Origin: Hansfordia pulvinata
Lineage: Eukaryota > Ascomycota > Sordariomycetes > Xylariales
Assembly (NCBI GenBank): GCA_006538405.1
Contig: BJKQ01000017.1
Coordinates: 62,001 to 126,000, forward strand
Length of the DNA stretch: 64,000 nucleotides
Reading direction: 5' to 3'
Shown: one piece after another, positions 37,245 through 49,000 of the stretch
Numbering within the stretch: position 1 is the first letter of the stretch
Layout of the letters: each line of letters starts with the position of its first letter
Program-made: the position numbers and the translations under genes
Notes under the pieces: model-generated
Database searches by the model: none
What the model saw: the letters and a program-made list of their open reading frames with translations, nothing else
What the model was told of the DNA's origin: nothing

Positions 37245-37736
37245 TGTCTTGTCTAGCAACACGGTCCCGGCCCTCACGATAAGACGGGGCAGCGCCTCTG
37301 GTACTCTCCACTTACATCACCCGCACCCATTTCATTCTGCGCTGCCCTAGAAATATCATCCACAGCCCGGCTAACAAGAACTGCCACCCTTTCCCCTCCC
37401 CGACTGCAGCTCCTGCAGTACTTCGAGGCGCACCCGAACCCGCTGAGCCAGAAGCCGGCGGCGGACCCGGCGGCGGCGATCCCGGCGCTGATGCGCCGCC
37501 TCCGCCGATACCAGCTGACCAAGGGCGAGATGGTCATGGTGATGAACCTGCGGCCCACGACCATCCCGGCGCTCAACACCGTCATCGAGGACATGGAGGA
37601 CCGCTTCACCGCCGAGGAGCAGGAGGACATGGTCGCGGGCGTCGTCGAGGTCCTCGGCGACTTCCCACGGGCGCCGCCCGCCGAGGGGGAGGAGGAGGAG
37701 GAGGCGGCGGAAGGCCATGGCGGCGCGGCCGAGTAG
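36994..37736 (+). CDS. rpc17: RNA polymerase III subunit Rpc17/RPC9 (CGRP-RCP family)
   Basis: 152 residues from exons 36994-37125 and 37410-37736, joined in phase 0 (GTAAGT donor, CTGCAG acceptor). It reads MKILESQNAILTNAEVYQFL, then KEYQESKRRGPGNLETLRRE, then LLQYFEAHPNPLSQKP, LTKGEMVMVMNLRPTTIPAL and a DRFTAEEQEDMVAGVVEVL end helix. This is the HRDC-like Rpb4/Rpc17 fold. In the family it pairs with Rpc25 to form the Pol III stalk that contacts TFIIIB during tRNA and 5S transcription. The acidic Glu-rich tail resembles other fungal members. The 284-nt intron carries a (GTCT)15 array. Confidence 0.88.
37177..37236. repeat. (GTCT)15 tetranucleotide array in an intron
   Basis: 60 bases of perfect GTCT repeats inside the intron of the RPC9-type gene, just after its donor region. 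The pyrimidine-rich transcript could interact with splicing factors. Confidence 0.95.
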
Positions 37737-38052
37737 GGGGTTTCTTCTGCGCACGGCGATGGGGACGCTTGCTTTCGCTTCTTGGCCGGGTCGGGTCGGG
37801 TCGGGTCGTGTCCGGTGCCGTGGCCCCGGCCAACGCGGCCGTCACGGCGATGCGGAGGGCGGAGCGAGCCGCCGGCTCCGCGTTGCTGGCTCTCTCCGTC
37901 ATCCTCAAACTGCCGCTGGCCACTCACACGTCGACAGAGAGGCTGCTCCCCGCAATCTACCCCTCCCCGACCGGCGCGCGGGAGAGCAGTCCACAAGCAC
38001 AGACACACACACACACACACACACGCAAGCACAAACGCACACTAGAACAACT
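37737..38052. other. Convergent intergenic spacer with (AC)n tract
   Basis: 316 bases between the tails of the RPC9-type gene and the atypical GTPase gene. A tandem GGTCG pentamer lies at 37792-37808 and an (AC)11 tract at 38003-38024. The raw minus-strand GTPase frame runs on into this region only because of the frame change at its C-terminus. Confidence 0.7.
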
Positions 38053-39019
38053 TCACATGACCGCGCAACCCCCTCGCTCTGGCCCCCCTTGGCGGTGGCC
38101 GTCATGGCGGCGGTCTGGCAGATCTCCTCAAAGGCCAGCTTGAGCAGCTCGCCGGTGGCGGCGGAGCACTCGACGTACTTGTCGACGCGCATCTCCTGGG
38201 CGACGCGGTAGGCCTCCTGGGGGTAGATGGGGCCGCGGGGGTCCGGGTCCGACTCGGAGCGCCGGTCGCGCTGCAGGCCGACGACGATGATGGGCAGGCG
38301 GTCGCTGGCCTGGAAGGTGCGGTGGATCTCCCTGATCCACTGGTGGCGGTTGGGGGGGAAGAGAGAGAGAAGACGAGGCGTTAGGGAGGGTTGTTTCTGA
38401 TTTGGGATAGGGGGCGAGGGAGCTGGTTCTTGGTTTATTCATGGCAGGCCTGAATCCAAGGCTGTGTGTCTTTGAGGGGGGCTCGTGAACTCACCAGGTT
38501 CTGCATGCTGTCGAGGCTGGACCGCTGGCCGATGGCGTAGCAGAGCAGGACGAGCTCCGGCTGGAGCAGCCGCCAGTTCTCGGGCCCGTCGACGTCGTGG
38601 AACTCGAAGCGGTACCGCCCGCGCCGGCTGCTGCTCAGCTCGAAGACGAAGGGCTGGTCGAGGTCGCGCAGCTTGGGCGCCGTCGCGGGGCCCTCGAGGG
38701 TGCCGCCGCCCCGGCTTATGCGGCTGTTTGGGAAGGGAAACGGTGTGTGTCAGCGTGGATGAATATCTAGAAAAAGAATGCAAGTTTATCTTTCATTTTT
38801 TTTTTTTTTTTTGGCAAACAAGCTCCGTTCTGTGCCATGCAGTCTGTGCATTTCTGCCCCTGTGATCCGAGGCAACTTCCCAAACGTGTTGATATGTGAA
38901 GAAGAGCCGAGGGAACCAAAGGAATCGGAGGCGGCTTACGCGAGGAACGTCGACTTGCCGACGCCGTCATCGCCCAGCAGCAGGATCGTGACTGTGTTTT
39001 CGACCGCTCCGTCGGCCAT
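38053..39019 (-). CDS. Atypical Rho/Ras-like small GTPase, CAAX box hidden by a one-base shift
   Basis: Exons 39019-38940, 38723-38495 and 38339-38053; donors GTAAGC and GTGAGT. About 198 residues if the last frame change is allowed for. G1 is GDDGVGKST at residues 16-24. The G3 region is FHDVDGPENWRLLQPE, where a typical Rho has DTAGQE. G4 is VVGLQRDRR in place of T/NKxD. G5 is VECSAATG. A WIREIHRTFQ-type alpha-3 helix is present. These changes suggest altered guanine-nucleotide handling, so it may not act as a normal switch. At the end, the reading GGQSEGVARSCE runs through a G5 run (plus-strand C5 at 38069-38073). Allowing one more G gives GGCAVM and a stop at 38053, a proper prenylation box for membrane attachment. 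The specific Rho subgroup is not assigned. Confidence 0.8.
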
Positions 39020-40028
39020 CTCGGCAGGGTCTCGACGATGTTGCCTCGAAACCGGGCGACTGGAGCCGAGCGAGCGACGTGGGAGGCCGGGATCGGTATC
39101 GATCGGAGTACAAGCAGGGTATAAACGCGGCTCTACGATGGCGTGAGGTGGGTTGAGACGATTTAAGGGGCCTGTCACATGCTGAGGGCCGAGCGAGGCG
39201 GTCAGGTTGTGCGCAGTGAGTTGACAGCAGACAAACAGAGAACGCAGTGGTAGGTGGTGTTCTGTTAGCGCGCTTTCACGCGTAATGATGGATTCAAAGC
39301 TCAACGAGGCGCGGTGAGGAAAGACTGGCGACGGTGGTCGTAGATACAGCGGCCGGCGGAGTCGGACTGCCCAGGCAGCGCTGATACGGATAGACACCTC
39401 CTGCTGGACATTGATGAATGCTCGTACCCAACTTGTGATCGGGGCGGGTACGAGTACAGCGGAGTAGGGCGCCGCGGGCTTATCGATAGGGTACATCTAC
39501 TTGTCGCTCGGTCTCTCAGAGGTGCCCGTTTTTCTTACGGTCGCGCTCCGGCGCCGGCGCGAACGGTCGCGAACTGAACTTTTTGGCCGAAACCCGGTAA
39601 AGATCAGGGCGCAATTTTTTGACGACTGGTCAGGCGTGGCAAGTAGAGAAGAGGCATTGGTTCGCCTGCAATCGACTCAATTGGCATTTACAGAGCCTGA
39701 ACAAGGAAAAGAGTGGCTCTAGCGCACAGGAACAATATTACAGCCTTTTCTCACGCCGACCCCTTTTTCTCCCCCATTATTTTCCACTGCAGACGGGACG
39801 AGACGGGACTGCTGGAGAGTGCGACATCGCAGCACCCGCACCCGCAGCGGCAGCGGGAGACGTCGAACAGAGAGCGGGGCCTCGGATAACGGCGGGGTGA
39901 CGGAGCAGGAAAGCAGAGCTCTCCGTGTACTCGTAGAGAGTCAATAGAGGGGCAGCGAGCGAGTCGAGTCAGCGCGGGGTGCCGACCCAGACCGACGCGC
40001 GCGCGCGTTGGCTTTTCGACTCCCTGCC
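39020..40028. other. Bidirectional promoter region, GTPase and Pus3 genes
   Basis: 1009 bases between divergent genes. One GTACGAGTAC word lies at 39448-39457 and a GTACTCGTAG at about 39932. No other feature is supported. Confidence 0.6.
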
Positions 40029-42414
40029 ATGCGCACCACGCCGTCGCTCTCTGCCCGCCTCTGCACCGCCGCGCCCGCCACTGTGGCCCTTCGCCTTCTG
40101 CGAGCACCTTGTCTTCGCTCTAACCCCTGCTCGCTACCTCGCCACGGCATCTACACTCCCTCTTCTCCTCCCTCGCGGCCTCGCCTCTACGCCAGCGCTG
40201 CTGCACCCGCCGCCGCCGCCGGTCCCGCATCACGGCCGGCGCCCGGGGCCAAGAGGAAACCCGGCCCTCCTCCCCGCCCTCCGCCGACGCCTCCGGACCC
40301 CGTCGTCTTCCGCGAGCCCGCCAAGCGCAGGAAGAAGACCATGGAGGCCCGCGCCTACAACCGCTGGACCAAGGAGGCCCTGGTCGAGCGCATCCTCCAG
40401 CTCGAGCACGCCCACGCCGAGCCGACCCGGGCCCATGACGGCGACACCACCACCACCACCACCAACAACGACAACAACAACAACAAGAACAAGAACAGCA
40501 ACAGCGGCGATGACCCCGCGGCGGCCGCCCCGCCCCAGAAGAAGCGGCCGACCGCCAGATGAACGCCTCGCGCTACTCGACCCGCCTCGTCGCCCTCAAG
40601 CTGGCCTACGTCGGCAAGCAGTACGGCGGCTTCGAGTACCAGGCCTCGGGCTCCCTGCCCACCATCGAGGAGGAGCTGTGGAAGGCCCTCGTCCGCTCCT
40701 GCCTCATCAACCCGGACCCGGCCGTCGCCCACGAGGTCCGCTTCGAGGACCCGGCCCTCGAGTACTCCAAGTGCGGCCGCACCGACCGCGGCGTCAACGC
40801 CTACGGCCAGGTCATCGCCCTGCGCATGCGCAGCAACCGGCCCCCTCCGCCCAAGCCGACGACGACAACCCAAACAGAAGGGGTAGCAGCAGGAGCAGAA
40901 GACGCGGCGGCGGCGCCCGAGTCCGAAGGCGCCGACGCCCAGCAGCCACCACCGGAGGAGACGGACGCCCTGGCGGCGGAGCTGCCCGCCTTCGAGGCCG
41001 CCGGGGACGACGGCGAGGGCTTCGGCGCGTCGTTGGGGCCCGAGCCCGACCAGGAAGCGGACTCGGCCGCCGCCGCCGCCGCCCCGCCGTTCGACGACTT
41101 CAGCGACGAGATCCAGTACTGCCGCGTGCTGAACCGGCTGCTGCCCGCGGACATCCGCATCCTGGCGTGGTGCCCGACGACGCAGGCTGGCTTCTCGGCG
41201 CGCCACCACTGCCGCGAGCGCCAGTACCGCTACTACTTCACCAACCCGGCGTTCGCGCCGCTTCCCGCGGGGCTGATCGACCCGGCGGCGCCCCGGCGGC
41301 GGCGGTTGGGGGGAAGGGGCAGGAGGAGGGGGGGGAGATCCGCGAGGGCTGGCTGGACATCGAGGCGATGCGGGACGCGGCGCGGCGCTTCGAGGGCCTG
41401 CACGACTTCCGCAACTTCTGCAAGGTGGACTCGAGCAAGCTGATCGACAACTTCAGCCGGCGCGTCTACGAGAGCGACGTCGTCGAGGTCGAGGACGGCG
41501 GGTCCGCAGTCGCGTTCCTGGGGCGCGACGGGTGGAGGGACGGGGCGCCGCCGCCGCCGCCCGACGACGACGCCAGCAACCAGGTACGCGAAAACGGCGG
41601 CAAGTTCCCCAGGGTCTACTACCTGCACGTGCGCGGCTCGGCGTTCCTGTGGCACCAGATCCGGTGCATGGTGGCGGTCCTGCTCAACGTGGGCCAGGGG
41701 CTCGAGGAGCCGTCCATCGTCGACGAGCTGCTCGACGTCGAGAAGCACCCGCGCCGCCCCAACTACGTCCTGGCCAGCGACACGCCGCTGGTGTTGTGGG
41801 ACTGCATCTTCCCGGCTGAGAGCCTGGCCGGGGGTCTCAAGGAGGAACAGCAGCCGCAGCCGCAGCCGCAGGCAGACAGCAGCGCCAGCAAGCATGGCGG
41901 CGGGGAGACGACCTCCTCCCCCCACCCGCACCGCAGGCCCCCGCTCCGCGACGCCATGGGCTGGGTGTACGTGGGCGAGGAGAACGCGCTGCACCAGCAC
42001 GGCTCGCACGGCCTGCTGGACGGGGCGTGGGCGCTGTGGCGCGAGCGCAAGATGGACGAGGTGCTCGCCGCGCAGCTCGTCGACGTGGTGTCCCGGGGCC
42101 CCGACGTGTTCGGCCCGCAGCGGCCCCTGGACCGGCGCGGCGCGCCCGCCTACGCCCCCGTCACCCAGCGCGTCTTCGAGGGCGCGGACCGCCCCGTCTT
42201 CGCGGGCCGCCACGTCCCCATCCTGCGCAAGAAGACCCTGCCCTCCCCGCGCGAGGTGTACGACCGCGAGGCGCGCAGGAAGGGCTACGCGGACGCGGAC
42301 GCGTGGCGGGAGGTCAAGAAGAGGGCGGGCGCCGCCGCCGCCGCTGCCGCTGCCGCGCGGGCCGGGGGAGGAGGGGGTGGAGGTGAGGGTGAGGTTGATG
42401 ACGGAGGGGATTAG
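40029..42414 (+). CDS. deg1: tRNA pseudouridine synthase Pus3/Deg1 (two frame changes)
   Basis: TruA-family enzyme converting uridines 38/39 in the tRNA anticodon stem to pseudouridine. The ATG at 40029 gives an Arg/Ala-rich leader (MRTTPSLSARLCTAAP) that could be organellar. Next come a Lys/Arg linker and a helix (MEARAYNRWTKEALVERILQ). The TruA core opens RYSTRLVALKLAYVGKQYGG. The catalytic Asp is in CGRTDRGVNAYG (codon 40784-40786). DEIQYCRVLNRLLPADIRIL, HHCRERQYRYYF and HDFRNFCKVDSSK follow, then VYYLHVRGSAFLWHQIRCMV. An Ala/Pro/Glu insertion separates the catalytic motif from the next block. The frame changes near 40555-40562 (just before MNASRYS) and near the CCCC at 41291-41294; both equal one missing base. 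The C-terminal 170 residues are a fungal extension ending in Ala and Gly runs. The family is certain. Confidence 0.88.
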
Positions 42415-42829
42415 AAAGTTGAAGAGGTGGAGGAAGCCCGAGTAGGCGAATAGGGAAACAAAAATTGGGAGACGAAGAGGGGGCAGGCAATGTAAGGGGC
42501 GAAACGGGATATACCATCCTAATAGACAGGACGAATAGACACAGACTTTCATCTGGGATTTACCTGGTTGCTAGGGGCATGGGATGCATGTTGACTGAGC
42601 AGTCTGAAGAGGATGCATGGTCATCAGCTTTGCGCCCCCATCGACGATTCACGCGGCATTGGACTGGCCAGTTGACTACGCGGAAAACGGGCCAAAGACA
42701 GGACTAGGACTAGGACTGGCTGGCTGGCGTATCTCATGTGAGACGATTCTCGTGGAAATTCCAGGGTCGCTCTAAATTTACTCTTTCTATTCTTCCCAAA
42801 CCCCCTCGCAACCACGGCGCAGGGCTCTC
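42415..42829. other. Convergent intergenic spacer
   Basis: 415 bases between the tails of the Pus3 and PIG-H genes. Only short, motif-free frames were seen; it holds the two 3' UTRs. Confidence 0.65.
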
Positions 42830-43821
42830 TCAATGCCCACGCGCAGGCGGGCGCAACCCATCCACAGCGTCAGCGGCGGCCCTGTTCTTCCGGGCGGCTC
42901 CCCCGTTCGCCTTCCTCCTCGCGTCACCACCCCCCGTCGCCGCAGCCGCAAACCCAGAGCCCACCACGCCCGCAGCCGCCGCTGTCGTGGTGGTAGCGGT
43001 GGTGGTGGTGGTGGTCCCCCCTTCGACCTCCCACAGGCAAGCCCTGACGCCCCTCCAGACCTTCTCCACGATGCGGGGGCGGGGCAGCAGGCGGGGGAAG
43101 ACGACGACGACGTCGGCCTCGCCCTCGACGACGACGACGAGGTAGCACCGGACCTCGAAGCCGCGGAAGGCCTCGTTGAGCAGGACGTCGCGGATCTTGT
43201 CGGTGGGGATGAAGCGCGGGGCGGACGTGGCCGTGGTCGTGGTGACCTGGATGCCGAGGCCGCGCAGGACGAGGACGCGCTCCTCGACGGCGGCCGCCGC
43301 CAGGCAGCCCGGGAGGGGAGGAGGAGGAGGCCCGGGCCCAAGGCCAGGAGGTAGAGGAGCGTCAGCGCCAGCGGGGCCAGGACGTACCAGGGCAGGGAGC
43401 GGGCGAGGTTCGTCGTCAGCGCGTGGGCCGGGGAGGAGTGCAGGGCGGCGGAGAGGTAGGCCAGGGTGAGGGCTGGAGGGGGATGTAGTTCGGGTGGTTG
43501 TGGCCGTGGTGGTGGTGAGAGGAGAGGCGAGGAGGAGGAGGAGGAGGAGGAGACAGCAGCGGTGATTGTTGTTGTTGTTGTAGTTGTCGATGTGCCCGTG
43601 GTGCTCGCGACAACCTCCCCGTAGTCATACCCCCAGGGGCTCACGGCCGAGACGCTGTGGAGCTGCAGCAGGACGGCCAGGGCGGCGACGAGGCGCAGCA
43701 GGTAGGACAGGCCGAGCAGGGCGCGCAGCCGCGGGGTCATCGGCGGGCGCGTCGACACTATGTACTCGACCGTCGTCGGCGAGGGCCGCCGCGTGCGCAG
43801 GTACGGGCGCGTGGTGAACAT
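42830..43821 (-). CDS. gpi15: PIG-H / Gpi15 subunit of GPI-GlcNAc transferase (one frame change)
   Basis: ER-membrane subunit of the complex that transfers GlcNAc to phosphatidylinositol, the first step of GPI-anchor synthesis. It starts MFTTRPYLRTRRPSPTTVEY at 43821. Two hydrophobic segments are visible, around residues 35-54 (LGLSYLLRLVAALAVLLQL) and 150-175 (WYVLAPLALTLLYLLALGP). A Ser/Thr/Pro-rich stretch lies between them. The PIG-H domain then reads in the next frame: VEERVLVLRGLGIQVTTTT, RFIPTDKIRDVLLNEAFRGF, EVRCYLVVVVEGEADVVVVF and RIVEKVWRGVRACLWEVEGG. The frame changes near the C/G runs at 43308-43320 as if one base were missing. The tail is Thr/Ala-rich with a basic end. Domain identity rests on the IRDVLLNEAFRGFEV block. 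Confidence 0.78.
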
Positions 43822-46015
43822 GGCCGGTCGGTGTAGGTCTGCCTTTCTGTCTGTGTGTCGGGTTCAGTCCATCTAGTGCCACCCTTTCGGCGCGTTCCCC
43901 CTCCTTTTGTCTCTATGTGTATGTGTTTGCTTTGGGCAGAATGGGAATGGGACTGATAGTATCCCCTGCCCCCGGGAAGATGGTGGACTGCCGACTGCTA
44001 TAACACGCGCGGGGCGATATCGGAGGGGCACTCAGTCGCGCTCTGACTGTTCGTTCGTCTGTCTGTCTGTCTTTCTTGGCTCGGCGGCCCGCTGCTTCCG
44101 GCAGCTTCGTGTATCGTCGCACAAGGGCTTTGGTGGGAGGGGTGACGATTTGGCGGACGAACGAGTGGCGCGCGGGCGCGCTCGCTCGGCTGGGGTTCTC
44201 TCTTGGCCCCTTGCAAAATTCGACCAAGCCACCTTCGCCGGGAAGGTCCAGCTGAGCGAGAGGGGTGTAGTCGGTGGTGTTCTTCCGTTCGGGGGGGGGG
44301 GGGGGGGGGGTCGGCGGTCTGGGCACAAGCAGAAGACGTCGGCTCGGGGTCGCGCAGCCCGTCGAGCGCGGGATGTCGGACGCACGCGTATATGGGATGA
44401 AGCTGATCCGCGCGCCCGATAAGCGCAGCTCCAACAAACGTACTGGACCTCGTTAATAGAGTACGAGGGTACCTGGAGCCCTCGCACCCCAGAAGCTCAG
44501 GTGGGGCCGCACTTTACCCGCCAGCGCCCACCCTTTAAACAACCGATATATGCTACAATAATAGCCCTCAACTTTCGACTGTAGTGGTCATGTGGGTAGA
44601 AGGCGCTTGCAATTCTCAGCCGGCCCGAATTTCCCAATCCCGTCAGATCCCCCGGGCCCCGCCCACCGAGGATGCCGCGGTGGCCCGCCTATCCGCTTGG
44701 GCAGCCAGTGTCGATTAGGCGGCCCTCAGAAATGGAGAGTACTCTTCAGGAGGGCCTCACCTTGCAAAGGATCTCCCCCGTCGCATAGCTCGGTGGATCA
44801 CGAGGTTTCATTGCCCGGGGACTTGGGCGGGTTGGCTGAGATGGAGATTGTCAACTCCGTTTATTCTTTTGCCATTTTTTTACGTGGCTTTTTTTTTGGC
44901 ATTTTTCGTGTTGCGCTCTGCGCGCTTCGAACCCACGCCTCCACCATACACTCGCATACTCACTCACTCGTACGACGTGAGTGCAGTCGGCCAGTCAGCA
45001 GTACTCACCCAACTCACAAACCTAGCAAGTAACTAACCACCATCAGAATAAACAATGAATTCATCTCAGATTAACAACATGCCGCGAGGCAACATTGTAA
45101 CGAAAAGCTAACTACCAGGATATACGAATGACATATGACGATGAGAGGGGGGATGAAGAAATAAGAAAAAAAAACACGGCAAAGGCGCAATCATGTCGCT
45201 GGCTGCATCGTCTCAACCAGAAGAGACGCAGAAAAAGAAGCAGGACAAGGACAAGGCACGCGCCCGCTCAGCTACCCTAGCTATACACTTTCTCGGTCGT
45301 TCCCGGGTCGCCCCGTTTGCAGAGCAAGCCTGTTCTCGTCTGCCTGCTCCCCAGTGGTCTCCACGCCTGCCCACATCATTCGCCTTCTCTCTCTCCTCCG
45401 CGGCTTGCAGTGGCCCGGTGCGCTGTTCGTCTGGTGATGGGCGCCGTGAGGGCCATCGAGCGGGTCTGGGAACATCAGTGGCTCCCGTTTGCCCGCCCAT
45501 ATTCTGTTTTGTTTTTCCGTGTCATTCGTCGTAAAGTCGTCAGGTGATGAATGGAAAGAAGCAGAGTGGGAGGTGGTGTCAAGGAGAGCGAAGGAGACTG
45601 GTCACCGAAACAAGGGCCCCAAGATAGAGTCGGCAGCAGTATCAATAATGGCTGTACAATTTGTGCTCTCTGCCTCGTGACGATGTGACCTCGCAGTCGT
45701 CACCACTCTCCATGATAACAAATAAGGGGGGAAGGGCCGGCAGTAGGAGAAAGACGTGGTATCAAGAGGCAAGGAATCTGAACCAAGCTGATGGGGAAAA
45801 AAACAACCGCGGCTGTAACTCCGGCGCCATGCAAAGAAGTAGAAGGTTCGTAAAGGTGAGGCGACTGCCGTAGGGAGGGTATGGGGGGAACATGGGGTGG
45901 AAATATTGCGTGTGGCTGGTGCATTGAATGGCGGTTCCATGGACTGTTGAGAAAGGCATTAGTTATCGAGCACGACCAGATAGAAACATCTTGGCTTAGC
46001 GCAGGGTAAGCCGGC
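43822..46015. other. Intergenic region with a G20 run
   Basis: 2.2 kb between two minus-strand genes, holding the PIG-H promoter and the 3' flank of the large WD40-like gene. A run of 20 G lies at 44291-44310. T-rich sequence occurs at 44865-44890. No gene is supported. Confidence 0.55.
44291..44310 (+). repeat. Homopolymer G20
   Basis: 20 consecutive G in non-coding DNA, followed closely by GTCGGCGG. Length may be inexact. Confidence 0.92.
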
Positions 46016-49000
46016 CTAGATCATCTCGCTCTCCAGCAGCCCCGTGTTGTAGGTGTTGCGGACGTCGCGCGGGTGGCGCTCGAGCTGCTGCTTGGCCGCC
46101 GCGGCCACGGCGGCGGCGTTGTAGCTCACGGGCGGCATGCCTCCCCCGTTGTCGCCGCGGGGCGACATGGCCGCGTCGACGGGCGACCTGATGCCGTTGC
46201 CGCCGCCGCCGTTGTTGCTGTTGCTGCTGCTGTTGTTGCGCCCGCGGCTGGCGGACCGCATGCGATCCGTCGCGCGGCTGATGCGGCTCGAGATGGAGTT
46301 CTCTGTCGCGCTGCGCCCGCGGCCCGTCGCGTTGCTGTTGCTGTTGCGCGACGAGGGCGGCGCCGGCGCCGCGATGATGGGCACCATCGACTCGTGCATC
46401 GGGACCGCGGCCATGGCCATCATCGAGGGGGCGCGGTGCCTGTCATCGCAGTCGTCGTAGTCGCCGTTGTTGTTGTTGTTGTGGTCGTCGTCGTCGTCCG
46501 TCTCGTCGTTGTCCATGACAATCTCGATAGACCCGTTGCCCTGGAAGACAGCCGGTCTGGAACCTGGGAGGGGCGCGGGAGGTGGTGGGGGCGGCACGGC
46601 CAGGTGCGCGAGCTCCTTGAGCATGGGCGGGTGGGGCGGAGGCGGAGGCGGGGGAGGGACCTGGTGGCTGTCGTCGTCCCGGGACACCTTGCGGTAGTGG
46701 CCCGAGCTCAGCGTCTCGTGAGACGCGGCGGACGTGTCGATGCTCATCTTCCTCGAGGAGCCGCGGGTCGAGGACCTTGCGGCTTGCATCCCGTAAGTCG
46801 TCGCTGGGAGCAGCAGGCCGCCGCCGCTCTGGTGGTGGCGGTGGCGGGCCGGCTGGTTGTCCGGGATGGGCGCCGACATGCAGCGGTCGATCAGCGGCGT
46901 CGCCGAGGCGGACTGCGGCGGCGGCGGCGGCGAGTACACGGTCGAAGGGAGCAGGGTCAGCAGGGAGCCCTCGTCCGGCTTGGTGGGCGACTCCTGGTTC
47001 GAAGTCGGCGGGGAGGTCCGGGCCGGGTGGGCAGCCTGCGGGAGCGAGGGCACCTGAGGCGCGTTCCTGTCCTCGCTCTGGAACTGCAGCTTCATGGCCT
47101 TGGGGGTGGCGGGCAGGCCGATGACGGGCTTGCTGGCGCCCGTGCCGGAGCTGGAACCCCGCCGGGCGTGTTGCGAGTGCGAGTAAGAAGACTGCGACTG
47201 CGAGTGGTTGTGCGACGAAGAAGAGCCCCTCGTCGGGTCCGCCGTGTGGCTCCGCTTGGGCACGTCGGTGGGCGGGACAAAGGTCGTCTGGGGCAGCTCA
47301 AAGGCGCTCGGGGGCCGCGCCGAGATGGGCGAGAAGGTGTCCGGGTGCGGGATGGGGGGCGCCGAGGGCCGGCGCGCCAGCGACTTGCGGCGCTCCTCGA
47401 GCTCGCGCGCCGCCGCCTCGCGCTTGGCTTGCCGGTCCAGCATGATCTGCTTGAGGTCGCCTGCCCGCGAAGACGACGCCTTGTCCTGGGGCGCCAGGGT
47501 CGCGCTCGCCGGTACTGACCCCTGGGCCACGGCCGAGGTGGTGAACTCCTGGTCAGGCTCGGCCGGTGTCCGGCTGTTCCACCGGCGGCGGCTCTCGGAC
47601 CGGTCGCGGCGGCGGCTGTTACCGACAGCGGGCGACGTCGGGTCCTTGCGACTGTTGACGCTGCGGTTGTGCCGGTTGCGGAACTGCTCCTGCGCCTCGA
47701 CGGCAGCCTTGTAATCTTCCTCGTCGTCGTCGGAAGCGTGGAAGTGGTGCGCCTGGGCCGACATGGGTAGCGGCGAAGAGGGGGATCGCATGGTCGAACC
47801 GTCACGGCCACGGCTCTTGCTCCGCCCGCGCAGGTCGAGCGCCGGGGGTCTCCGGTCCGTGCTGCGCTCACGCTGCCGGCTCGTAGCGCGGCTCGTCTTG
47901 TTGCGAGTCCTCGAGGCAGGCCGCCGGATCTGGCTGCTGGCCTTGCGAGCCGTCGAGGGATCCCGCTGGTGGCTGCCGCCGCCCTCGTCGTCGAGGTGCA
48001 TGGTGGGCACCAGCACGTCGCCGTCGCGCGCATCGTGCTGCCGGGGCGTGCTGAGGATGATGAGGTCCTCGGGCGACATGGGGATCGGCGATGTGGGCGA
48101 CCGCTTGCCCGGCTTGGGCGTGTAGTTACGCGCCGACGCCCGGCCCCGATCCTCCGACTCGTCTCGCGCGCGACCACCGCTGGGCCTTCGGCTGCTTCGG
48201 CTGCGCTCTCGGCTGCGGCCCCCGCGGTAGTGGTCGTCAGGACCCCTCTGTCGACTGCGCTCCCGGCTGCGGGCGGCTTTCTTAGAGACCGAGTAGTGCT
48301 GTGCCGTGTCGAGACTTGAAATATACTCGTTCCTACTGGTTGTGCTTGCGGCGCCGGTCGTTGTGTTGCTCCGGTGGCTGCGGCCGGCGGTGGACGTCGA
48401 CGTGACGGAGCCCGACACGGAGCCCGGGCCGGTCCGCCCGCCATTGCGGCGCGAGGGCCAGTGAAAGCGGGCCGACGAGGCGACCGACGTCTCGGGCGAA
48501 GTGATGATGTCGCCGGCGCTGCTGTTCAGGGCCGCGTCAAGAGACGACATGGGCGGCTGCAGGCGCAGCTTCATGCCGTCGGGCTTGCGGTCGCGCGCGC
48601 CGTTGCGGCTTCCCGTGCGTCCCTGCTGCACCAGCGCCGCAAGGGACTCGGGCGAGGGGGAGGGAGGTGGCGCGTCCTTGTTGAGACGGCGCTGCCGTTG
48701 CTCGCGCATCATCTGCGGGCTGGCCGTCGCGGCCCTCGACAGAGCCAGGCCGGCCGCGATCTGGTGCTCGTCGTCGGCCGACGCGTGGCGCGAGTGCATG
48801 TGCGGCCGCGCAGCGGAACGGTCTCGGAAGCTGGCGCCGGGTAGCTGGTCGGCGGCAATCTCTCCGATGGATGGTAGCCTCTGGCGGGGCTGGGCTGTGG
48901 AGGGCGTGTTGAAGGCGCTGCGCTGCGAGGGCCGCAGGACAGCTGTGCTTGGGTCTTGGTCGCCGCCGCCACGGCCACCGGGGGACACGGCGGACTCGGC

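Noticed and set aside
41233..42552. 439-residue minus-strand open frame
   Set aside because: Antisense shadow of the Pus3 gene in GC-rich DNA; no motifs.
44926..44960. TGGGTTCGAA-like T-loop on the minus strand
   Set aside because: No D-arm or anticodon stem at the right distance.
46073..47518. 481-residue plus-strand open frame
   Set aside because: Antisense to the disordered tail of the WD40-like protein; composition explained by third-position GC.
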